Assembly: GCA_040307715.1 (NCBI GenBank)
Contig: JAWRJC010000144.1
Location: 1 to 5,894 of the forward strand
Source: RUG13615 sp040307715
GTDB lineage: Bacteria; Bacillota; Clostridia; Peptostreptococcales; Anaerovoracaceae
Direction: 5' to 3'
Length of the DNA stretch: 5,894 nucleotides
The notes under the pieces are model-generated. The model was not told the DNA's origin and did not search any database. It saw only the letters and a program-made list of their open reading frames with translations. The translations under genes and the position numbers were made by a program. Below are positions 1 to 5,098 of this stretch, piece by piece. Each line of letters opens with the position of its first letter. Position 1 is the stretch's first letter.

Positions 1-88
1 GGCTCGTTATGACCACTTCGATAACTCTCCACAGCAAATTGTATTATACAGGAATCGCTAATAGATTTCCACAAAAACTTTTCCAGTG

Positions 89-97
89 TGGTATAAT
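89..97 (+). promoter_or_regulatory. Extended -10 promoter of the CobW-like operon
   Basis: A perfect TATAAT box at 92-97 is preceded by TG at 89-90 with one base between, giving the TGnTATAAT extended -10 form. No good TTGACA-like -35 lies 16-18 bp upstream. The nearest candidate, TTTCCA at 66-71, has a 20-bp spacer. The predicted transcription start is near 104, giving a leader of about 88 nt before the ATG at 192. The promoter points at the His-rich GTPase gene and is the only obvious one for the two-gene operon. Confidence 0.65.
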
Positions 98-105
98 ATA
101 TGGCG

Positions 106-166
106 TTGCGGAATCGCCCGGTACGGACGGCCGCAAACCTGCGAATCCAAGCCGGTGCAAACCGGC
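106..166 (+). promoter_or_regulatory. Structured 5' leader of the CobW-like operon (possible cis-regulatory RNA)
   Basis: Downstream of the predicted start site the leader can fold into two stems. TTGCGG at 106-111 pairs perfectly with CCGCAA at 131-136. GCCGGT at 151-156 pairs with ACCGGC at 161-166 around a GCAA tetraloop of the GNRA type. CCGGT at 118-122 could instead pair with ACCGG at 161-165, so two mutually exclusive folds are possible, as in a switch. The segment at 149-166 resembles the GGTGCAAA-type core stem of cobalamin riboswitches. The B12 box (GCCACTG-like) and the rest of that consensus are absent, so it is not called as one. Function is inferred from folding only; a GC-rich chance fold is possible. 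Confidence 0.35.
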
Positions 167-191
167 CAACCATAAGAAAGAAGGTACAGAC

Positions 192-1301
192 ATGACAAAA
201 GTGGATATTTTCTCCGGTTTCCTCGGAGCCGGCAAGACGACATTGATCAAGAAGCTGATCGCGGACGGCGCCTACGGCGATGAAAAGCTCGTCCTGATCG
301 AGAACGAATTCGGCGAGATCGGCATCGACGGCGGATTCCTGAAGGAGACCGGCGTCCAGGTCAATGAGATGAACTCCGGCTGCATCTGCTGCACGCTGGT
401 CGGCGACTTCGGCCGCGCGCTCAATCAGGTCATCGAGGAATACGCCCCGGAGCGCATCATCATCGAGCCCAGCGGCGTCGGCAAACTGAGCGACGTCATC
501 ATCGCCGTGCAGGACCTGCACAATGAGAACATCGAACTGAACGGGTTCACGACAGTCGTCGATGCAAAGAAGGCGAAGGTCTACATGAAGAACTTCGGTG
601 AGTTCTATGAGAACCAGGTCGAACATGCCAGCTCGATCATCCTCAGCCACACGGCGGGGCTGTCCCAGGAAAAACTGGATGCCTGCGTGAAGATGCTGCG
701 CGAGAAGAACGACCACGCGACAATGGTCACCACGGACTGGGATCAGATCTCCGGTCAGCAGATCCTCGAGGTCATGGAGCAGAAGAAGACGCTTTCCGCA
801 GAGCTCGACAAACTGCGTGAAGAAGCATACGCCCATGAAGCGGAGCATCATCACCATCACCACGATCACGAAGAACATGACCACGATCATGATCATGAGC
901 ATCATCATGACCATGACGAACATGAACACCATCACGATCATGAACACGAGCATCATCATGACCATGACGAGCACGAACACCATCATCACCATGATCACGG
1001 CCATCACGGGCATCATCACGCGGATGAGATCTTCAGCGAGATGGGCGTCATGACGGCTCATAAATACACCAAAGAGCAGATTGAAGAAGCGCTCAAAGGG
1101 CTGGATAACTTCGCAGAGTGCGGTCAGGTCCTCCGTTCCAAGGGTATCGTCGAAGGCGTGGACGGCAAATGGATCCACTTCGACTACGTGCCTGGTGAAC
1201 CGGAAGTCAGAGAGGGTACCGCAGAAGCGACCGGCATGATCTGCGTCATCGGTGTAGATCTGGAGGAAGACCGCATCCGTGAACTGTTCCTGCTTGACTA
1301 A
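192..1301 (+). CDS. CobW/COG0523-family GTPase with large His-rich metal-binding loop
   Basis: A G3E-family P-loop GTPase, predicted cytosolic, of the COG0523 type that delivers or manages a transition metal; 369 aa. The start is ATG 192 because the family N-terminus (MTKVDIFSGFLGAGKTTL) begins there and an AAGAAGG ribosome site lies 7-8 nt upstream. The same frame is open back to position 9, but the extra residues look non-coding. Visible parts are Walker A at residues 9-16 (GFLGAGKT), the ENEFGEIGID switch at 37-46, the metal-binding CICC at 64-67 (after NSG), and EPSG at 92-95 in the Walker B position. The NKxD guanine-recognition site seems replaced by SHTA at 152-155. A His/Asp/Glu-rich loop at 215-276 holds 38 His in 62 residues. 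A CobW C-terminal domain spans about 287-369. The loop suggests Zn, Ni or Co buffering; the metal cannot be read from the sequence. It is co-transcribed with the next gene, 12 bp away. Related His-rich family members include Zur-controlled zinc chaperones and nickel/cobalt proteins. No Zur-box palindrome is seen. Confidence 0.93.
   Translation: MTKVDIFSGFLGAGKTTLIKKLIADGAYGDEKLVLIENEFGEIGIDGGFLKETGVQVNEMNSGCICCTLVGDFGRALNQVIEEYAPERIIIEPSGVGKLSDVIIAVQDLHNENIELNGFTTVVDAKKAKVYMKNFGEFYENQVEHASSIILSHTAGLSQEKLDACVKMLREKNDHATMVTTDWDQISGQQILEVMEQKKTLSAELDKLREEAYAHEAEHHHHHHDHEEHDHDHDHEHHHDHDEHEHHHDHEHEHHHDHDEHEHHHHHDHGHHGHHHADEIFSEMGVMTAHKYTKEQIEEALKGLDNFAECGQVLRSKGIVEGVDGKWIHFDYVPGEPEVREGTAEATGMICVIGVDLEEDRIRELFLLD
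897..998 (+). repeat. 51-bp tandem duplication inside the His-rich loop
   Basis: Two 51-bp units, 897-947 and 948-998, encode near-identical 17-residue blocks. The first 23 bases of each unit (897-919 and 948-970) are the same, and the later codons have diverged. Both blocks begin EHHHDHDEHEHHH; the first ends DHEH and the second HHDH. The in-frame duplication lengthens the metal-binding loop without disturbing the GTPase or C-terminal domain. The surrounding 834-1019 is a simple-sequence tract of CAT/CAC, GAT/GAC and GAA/GAG codons, prone to slippage or unequal recombination, so loop length may vary between strains. Confidence 0.85.
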
Positions 1302-1313
1302 GAGGAAAGAGTT

Positions 1314-2267
1314 ATGATGAATCAACAGCAAGAGATCCCCGTATACCTGTTCACCGGGTTCCTCGGCGGGGGCAAAACAACATTCATTCAGGACATCCTG
1401 TCCACGACCGACTTCAACGAAGGCGAGCGGACGCTGCTCCTTCTGTGCGAAGAGGGCGAAGAGGACTATGATCCTTCCAAGTTCAGTTATCCGAACGTCT
1501 ATATCGAGACGATTGAAGACGAAGAGGATCTGACGCAGGAGCGCCTGAAAAAACTGGAGAAACGCCACGCGATCGACCGCGTTGTCATCGAGTACAACGG
1601 GATGTGGATGCTGCAGACCCTGTTCCGGAACATGCCGCCGAACTGGCTGATCTACCAGGAAGTCTGCTTCCACGACGCGACGACCTTCCTGATGTACAAC
1701 CAGAACATGCGCCAGCTCTGTTTTGACAAGATGCAGACCGCGGAGCTCAACATCTTCAACCGCTGTGAGAAAGGCTTTGACAAGATGCCGTTCCACAAAG
1801 AGGTGCGCATTGCCAACCGCCGCGCGCAGATCTGCTATGAATACGGTCCTGATGATGTGGAGCAGGATGATATTGAAGATCCGCTGCCGTACGATATGGA
1901 AGCGCCCGTCGTGGAGATCAAGGATGAATGGTACGCGGAATGGTACCGCGATATCAATGAAAATCCGAAGAACTACGAGGGCAAGACCCTGCAGCTGCGC
2001 GTGCGCATCGCCATGATCGACGAACTGCCGAAAGGGAAGTACGCGATGGGCCGCCATGTGATGACCTGCTGCGTGGAAGACATCCAGTTCGCCGGATTGG
2101 TGTATGTTTACGATAAACCTTTAGATGTTAAGAAGGGCGACTGGGTCATGGTCAAAGGGACCGTGAAGAACGAATATGAACAGGCGTATCAGGAAGAAGG
2201 CCCGGTCATCTACTGCGAGAAGGCGTGGAAAACAAAGGCACCGGATCCCGAAGTCGCGATGTTCTGA
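1314..2267 (+). CDS. Divergent CobW-like P-loop protein fused to a YcgQ/TIGR03943-like C-terminal domain
   Basis: A 317-aa protein, predicted cytosolic. The start is ATG 1314, with AGAGGAAAG just upstream. An alternative ATG at 1317 would drop one residue. The N-terminal half is a COG0523-type P-loop domain: Walker A at residues 15-22 (GFLGGGKT), CEEGEE at 45-50 where relatives have ENEFGE, and EYNG at 93-96 where the partner has EPSG. The CxCC motif is missing, and NRCE at 149-152 sits at the usual NKxD position. An acidic linker at about 180-196 leads to a C-terminal domain at about 205-303 with YEGKT (221-225), GRHVMTCC (246-253) and a KKGDWVMVKGTV segment. These recall the soluble OB-fold-like domain of the YcgQ (DUF1980/TIGR03943) family, normally partnered with a YcgR permease. 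No permease gene lies in the window. It follows the His-rich GTPase at 12 bp, so the two are probably co-translated and act together. The domain match is from memory of the family and needs a profile search. Function is inferred as a metal-handling NTPase partner. Confidence 0.85.
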   Translation: MMNQQQEIPVYLFTGFLGGGKTTFIQDILSTTDFNEGERTLLLLCEEGEEDYDPSKFSYPNVYIETIEDEEDLTQERLKKLEKRHAIDRVVIEYNGMWMLQTLFRNMPPNWLIYQEVCFHDATTFLMYNQNMRQLCFDKMQTAELNIFNRCEKGFDKMPFHKEVRIANRRAQICYEYGPDDVEQDDIEDPLPYDMEAPVVEIKDEWYAEWYRDINENPKNYEGKTLQLRVRIAMIDELPKGKYAMGRHVMTCCVEDIQFAGLVYVYDKPLDVKKGDWVMVKGTVKNEYEQAYQEEGPVIYCEKAWKTKAPDPEVAMF

Positions 2268-2299
2268 ACACGTAAGCCTGAGAAACCAAACTTAAAAAG

Positions 2300-2329
2300 A
2301 AAGGCGATTCCGCGCGAATCGCCTTTTTT
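2300..2329. terminator. Probable bidirectional intrinsic terminator
   Basis: GGCGATTC at 2303-2310 pairs perfectly with GAATCGCC at 2316-2323 around a CGCGC loop, with further A-T pairs outside. On the plus strand six Ts follow (2324-2329), ending the CobW-like operon. Read on the minus strand, the same stem is followed by TTTCTTTTT, which can end the amidohydrolase transcript. The site lies between the two convergent stop codons (2267 and 2361), as expected for a shared terminator. Confidence 0.88.
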
Positions 2330-2360
2330 GTGCTTTCGTTTACTAAGACTGATGTAAGTA

Positions 2361-3518
2361 TCAGCGGAGCCGCTGCCGGACGAGTTCCGCCCAGAAACGC
2401 GCGCCTGGCTCCAGAATCACATCGTTGTAATCGTAGATGTTCTGGTGCAGGGAGACGTTTTCATTCGCGATGGCACTCTTGCCGCTGCCAAGGAACATGA
2501 AGCAGCCGGGCACATGGTGCAGATAGATCGCAAAGTCTTCCGATACCATTGATGGTGTGCAGTTCGGGTCGACGTTTTCCGGACCGAAGATGGAGGCGGC
2601 AGCGTTGGCTGCGATGCTCACACAGCGCTCGTCGTTGACGGTGGGATAGAACTCATGGGTATACGCAAAGGACCAGTCAGCATGGTTCATCTCGCAGACA
2701 CCCTTGACAATCTCCCGCATCCTTTGTTCAACGAGTGCCTGATCGGCCTGTGTCATGGTGCGCACATCCCCGCGGACCTCCACATGTGTAGGAATCGCAT
2801 TGTGGGCGCCGTCTGTTTCGATCTCCGTGCAGGAGATGACGACCGGGTTGACCGGCACAGCATTGCGCGAGACAATCGTCTGCAGGGCAAGATAAATCTC
2901 GGAGAAACACGCCAACGGATCGATGCCTTCGTGCGGACTCGATGCATGGCCGCCTTTTCCCGTGATCCGGATCGTAAAGTCATCTTCACTTGCCATGATG
3001 CCGCCGGCCCGAGTGCCGAATTTTCCCGCCTGCAGGAAGGGGGCATTGTGCATACCGTAGATCTCATCGATCGGGAATCTCGAAAGAAGCCCGTCGTCGA
3101 TCATTGCCTGTGCGCCTTTGCCGGGCTCTTCAGCAGGTTGAAAGATGAAACGTACCGTACCGTTGAAATCGCGGCTTTCCGAGAGCAGTTTTGCCGCGCC
3201 GAGCAGGGTGACCGTGTGTCCGTCATGCCCGCAGCCGTGGAATTTTCCTGGATTCTCAGAAACATGATCGTGTACACCGCATTCCGTGATGCCCAGTGCA
3301 TCCATGTCCGCGCGGATGCCGATCACATCCGGACCGTCACCGCATCTGAGCGTTCCGACGACACCGGTGCCGCCGATGCCTTCCGCGACATCGATGCCGG
3401 CGGCGCGCATTTCTTCAGCCACAAGCGAAGCGGCAGTCTTTTCTTCGAATGCGGTCTCAGGATGCTGATGGAGATAATGCCGCCAGGCGGTCAGTTGCTC
3501 TTGAAATGTGTTGTTCAT
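2361..3518 (-). CDS. M20-family metal-dependent amidohydrolase (N-acyl amino acid hydrolase / HipO-AbgB type)
   Basis: A 385-aa cytosolic hydrolase expected to cleave an amide bond in an N-acylated amino acid or similar conjugate using two bound metal ions. The exact substrate cannot be told. The start is ATG 3518-3516, preceded by AGAAAGAGG about 7 nt away. The upstream in-frame ATG at 3554 would add 12 residues containing the ribosome site, so it is rejected. Family landmarks are HPE at residues 19-21, the RADMDAL segment (D71, D73), HGCGHDGH at 94-101 (the Cys96/His98 type of this subfamily), the catalytic and metal glutamates in QPAEEPGKG (E130, E131), MHNAP with His157, the GKGGHASSP dimerisation-domain motif, and SEDF plus MFLGSG near the C-terminus. 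Length is normal for the family, with no frameshift. It is divergent from the MFS gene and convergent with the CobW-like operon. An uptake-plus-hydrolysis pair with the transporter is possible but unproven. Confidence 0.93.
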   Translation of the reverse strand: MNNTFQEQLTAWRHYLHQHPETAFEEKTAASLVAEEMRAAGIDVAEGIGGTGVVGTLRCGDGPDVIGIRADMDALGITECGVHDHVSENPGKFHGCGHDGHTVTLLGAAKLLSESRDFNGTVRFIFQPAEEPGKGAQAMIDDGLLSRFPIDEIYGMHNAPFLQAGKFGTRAGGIMASEDDFTIRITGKGGHASSPHEGIDPLACFSEIYLALQTIVSRNAVPVNPVVISCTEIETDGAHNAIPTHVEVRGDVRTMTQADQALVEQRMREIVKGVCEMNHADWSFAYTHEFYPTVNDERCVSIAANAAASIFGPENVDPNCTPSMVSEDFAIYLHHVPGCFMFLGSGKSAIANENVSLHQNIYDYNDVILEPGARFWAELVRQRLR

Positions 3519-3567
3519 CTTCGGACCTCTTTCTCTACCGGGCAGCGGAAACACTGCTGTTTTTCAC

Positions 3568-3578
3568 AGTATAGCATA
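3568..3578 (-). promoter_or_regulatory. Extended -10 promoter of the amidohydrolase gene
   Basis: Read on the minus strand, this segment is TATGCTATACT: a TATACT -10 box (plus-strand 3568-3573) preceded by TG and one base. The -35 is weak. TTGCAA lies only 14 bp upstream, and the hexamer at 17 bp is poor. Transcription would start about 10 bp beyond, near 3561, leaving a leader of roughly 43 nt before the ATG at 3518. Confidence 0.6.
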
Positions 3579-3587
3579 AAAATGCCC

Positions 3588-3617
3588 TTGCAATTTTATC
3601 TTTGCAGGTGCTAAAAT
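3588..3617 (+). promoter_or_regulatory. Plus-strand promoter ahead of the leader hairpin and MFS gene
   Basis: TTGCAA at 3588-3593 and TAAAAT at 3612-3617 are separated by 18 bp. A TG at 3609-3610 with one base before the -10 makes it an extended -10. Its -35 is better placed than those of the other promoters in the window. The start would be near 3624, only about a dozen bases before the terminator-like hairpin at 3636-3673. It lies back to back with the minus-strand promoter of the hydrolase. Confidence 0.55.
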
Positions 3618-3635
3618 AGCCGAGGTTGAGTAGCC

Positions 3636-3673
3636 AAAGCGCGTAAGTCCGAACCAGGACCTGCGCGCTTTTT
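3636..3673 (+). terminator. Terminator-like hairpin in the MFS gene leader (attenuator or small-RNA end)
   Basis: AAAGCGCG at 3636-3643 pairs with CGCGCTTT at 3664-3671. An inner stem joins GTCC (3647-3650) to GGAC (3657-3660) around a GAACCA loop, with one G-T pair and one mismatch between the two. A run of five Ts (3669-3673) closes the 3' side, the form of a plus-strand intrinsic terminator. Because the upstream gene is divergent, no plus-strand gene in the window needs ending here. The hairpin therefore probably controls read-through into the MFS gene or ends a short RNA starting near 3624. Confidence 0.6.
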
Positions 3674-3725
3674 CTGTGTGCAGGAAATACGAATGCACTA
3701 TACAGAATGAACAGGGGGCAAGAAT

Positions 3726-4958
3726 ATGGGCAGCAAGAAAAAAGCGAGAAGAGGCGGTCTGACGGTATCGATCCTGTCGCTGTCGCTATTGACAGTGATG
3801 GCAGGGGCTGCGGTCGCACCGGCACTGAACATCATCCGCGAATACTTTGCGGACGCACCGCAGGCGCTGGTGCAGATGATCATCAGCGTGCCGGCACTCT
3901 TCATCGTCATCACCAATCTGTACTTTCCAAAACTCTCCCGCAAGTATAAAGCCAAAGGCCTGCTGATGGTCGGGCTGGTTCTCTACACGGCGGGCGGCGT
4001 CGCAGCAGGGCTGTTCAGCAGCATCTATCTGGTCCTGGCGGCACGGGCACTCGTCGGCATCGGTGTGGGGATCGTCATGCCGATGTCGACCGGGCTGCTG
4101 GCCTTCTACTATACCCGCGATAAGCAGGACCGCCTGATGGGGTACAGTTCGGCGATGAATCAGCTGGGCGGCAGCATCGCGACGCTGCTGTCCGGTCTGC
4201 TCGCTGTGATCAGCTGGCGGGCGAGTTTTCTGGTGTATCTGATGGGCCTGATCAGCATCGTGCTGTGTCTCATTCACCTGCCCAATGAACGGATCGGCAG
4301 AGAAGGGCGAAAAACGCCCGCGAAAGCTGCGAAAAGCGGTTCGAAAGGCACAGATGCTGCCGGCGGTGAAAAAAGCGTCTTCGGCGAATACTATCCATTC
4401 ATCATAGGGATGTTCCTGCTGATGTTCACGTTCTTCGTCTATCCGGCAAACTTCGCCCTGGAAACCGCAAAGGCCGGCATCATCCCGCAGCAGTACATCG
4501 CCGTGATCATGGCGATCATGGACGCCTGCGGATTCCTGGGCGGTCTGGCGTTTGCGCCGGCAAAGCGATTCCTCAAAAGCGGAACACGGTTCACTGCTCC
4601 GCTGCTCTTTGTGCTCGGGTACGGCTGTCTGCTGCTCTCGGGCGGGCTTGCCGCGACCCTGCTCGGGTCCGTCTGCATCGGTTTCGCGGCCGGAGCGGGC
4701 GTACCGTATCTCATCTCGACCGCTTCGATGAAGGCGGGCAGAAATGCCGGCAGTACCGTCCTGCCGTTGATCTCGGCAGCGCTCTACACGGCGCAGTTTG
4801 TCACGCCGATGATCCTCTCGGTGATCGAACAGGCATTTCCCGCCGCACATATCCCGTATCTTACAGCGGTGATGAGCGGCTTGCTGTTCCTGCTCTGGTC
4901 GGTGACGATCCGGGAGGGCGGCCACAAGGAGCGTGTTATACAGGAAGAAACCAGATGA
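3726..4958 (+). CDS. Major facilitator superfamily (MFS) transporter, 12-TM
   Basis: A 410-aa inner-membrane secondary transporter, probably proton-coupled; the substrate and whether it imports or exports are not readable. The start is ATG 3726 with AGGGGG 7 nt upstream. A short basic N-terminus (GSKKKARRGG) precedes TM1 at about 13-35. Six hydrophobic segments follow to about residue 185, with the motif-A-like basic loop PKLSRKYKAKG after TM2 and RALVGIGVGIVMP in TM4. A Lys/Ser/Gly-rich cytoplasmic loop spans about 187-217 (KTPAKAAKSGSKG), then six more segments from about 220 to 392 with a degenerate motif A at KRFLKSG. Positively charged residues near the termini and central loop fit a cytoplasmic N- and C-terminus. 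The shape matches drug/metabolite (DHA1-like) members of normal length. It is divergent from the M20 hydrolase and followed by its own terminator, so it is probably monocistronic. A leader hairpin at 3636-3673 may regulate it. Confidence 0.9.
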   Translation: MGSKKKARRGGLTVSILSLSLLTVMAGAAVAPALNIIREYFADAPQALVQMIISVPALFIVITNLYFPKLSRKYKAKGLLMVGLVLYTAGGVAAGLFSSIYLVLAARALVGIGVGIVMPMSTGLLAFYYTRDKQDRLMGYSSAMNQLGGSIATLLSGLLAVISWRASFLVYLMGLISIVLCLIHLPNERIGREGRKTPAKAAKSGSKGTDAAGGEKSVFGEYYPFIIGMFLLMFTFFVYPANFALETAKAGIIPQQYIAVIMAIMDACGFLGGLAFAPAKRFLKSGTRFTAPLLFVLGYGCLLLSGGLAATLLGSVCIGFAAGAGVPYLISTASMKAGRNAGSTVLPLISAALYTAQFVTPMILSVIEQAFPAAHIPYLTAVMSGLLFLLWSVTIREGGHKERVIQEETR

Positions 4959-4994
4959 ACAGTGGTTCATGATGAAATGAATATTCAACATGCT

Positions 4995-5021
4995 AAAGAG
5001 GGCGGAATCGCTCTCTTTTTT
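4995..5021 (+). terminator. Intrinsic terminator of the MFS gene
   Basis: AAAGAGGGCG at 4995-5004 pairs with CGCTCTCTTT at 5009-5018 (one G-T pair) around a GAAT loop, and Ts continue to 5021. It begins 37 bp after the transporter stop codon. Its T-run lies just before the extended -10 of the aldo/keto reductase gene, so the two transcription units abut. Confidence 0.87.
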
Positions 5022-5030
5022 GCATTTTGG

Positions 5031-5041
5031 TATGCTATAAT
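5031..5041 (+). promoter_or_regulatory. Extended -10 promoter of the aldo/keto reductase gene
   Basis: TATGCTATAAT: a perfect TATAAT at 5036-5041 preceded by TG and one base. No -35 near consensus is present; the -35 zone falls in the T-rich 3' arm of the preceding terminator. The start would be near 5048, with a leader of about 50 nt that can form a small hairpin (CCGCCA at 5065-5070 against TGGACGG at 5078-5084, one bulge). Confidence 0.65.
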
Positions 5042-5098
5042 CGTTATGGATATGAAATGAACAGCCGCCATTGTACGTGGACGGTTAAAGGAGAAGGT

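Noticed and set aside
1..35. Possible tRNA 3' end (TTCGATA followed by CTCTCCACA)
   Set aside because: The bases flanking the T-loop-like heptamer do not form a T stem, and the CCA-like end is imperfect.
43..48. Minus-strand TATAAT that could be a promoter for a gene left of the window
   Set aside because: It has no convincing -35 and no TGn extension, and no gene start is visible in the remaining 40 bases, so it cannot be supported.
140..175. Cobalamin riboswitch
   Set aside because: Only the GCCGGTGCAAACCGGC stem resembles it. The B12 box and other conserved blocks are absent, and the leader is too short for the full aptamer.
9..191. N-terminal extension of the first GTPase gene to the ATG at position 9
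   Set aside because: The -10 box at 92-97 and leader stems lie inside it, the added residues do not look like any domain, and the family N-terminus with its own ribosome site starts at 192.
817..1053. 78-codon frame rich in Met, Thr and Ile across the His-rich region
   Set aside because: It is the +1 reading of the CAT/CAC repeat tract; low complexity and fully inside the GTPase gene.
2655..3614. 319-codon open frame on the plus strand over the amidohydrolase
   Set aside because: It is antisense to a clear M20 gene, has no ribosome site and no recognisable domain. Open antisense frames are common in GC-rich coding DNA.
4955..4970. Small perfect hairpin (ATGAAC/GTTCAT) overlapping the MFS stop codon
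   Set aside because: Six base pairs, AT-rich, no T-run after it, and a much better terminator follows at 4995-5021.
3786..4991. 401-codon open frame on the minus strand over the MFS gene
   Set aside because: It mirrors the transporter codons, gives a Gln/Arg/His/Asp-rich product without domain features, and would start inside the transporter's terminator region.
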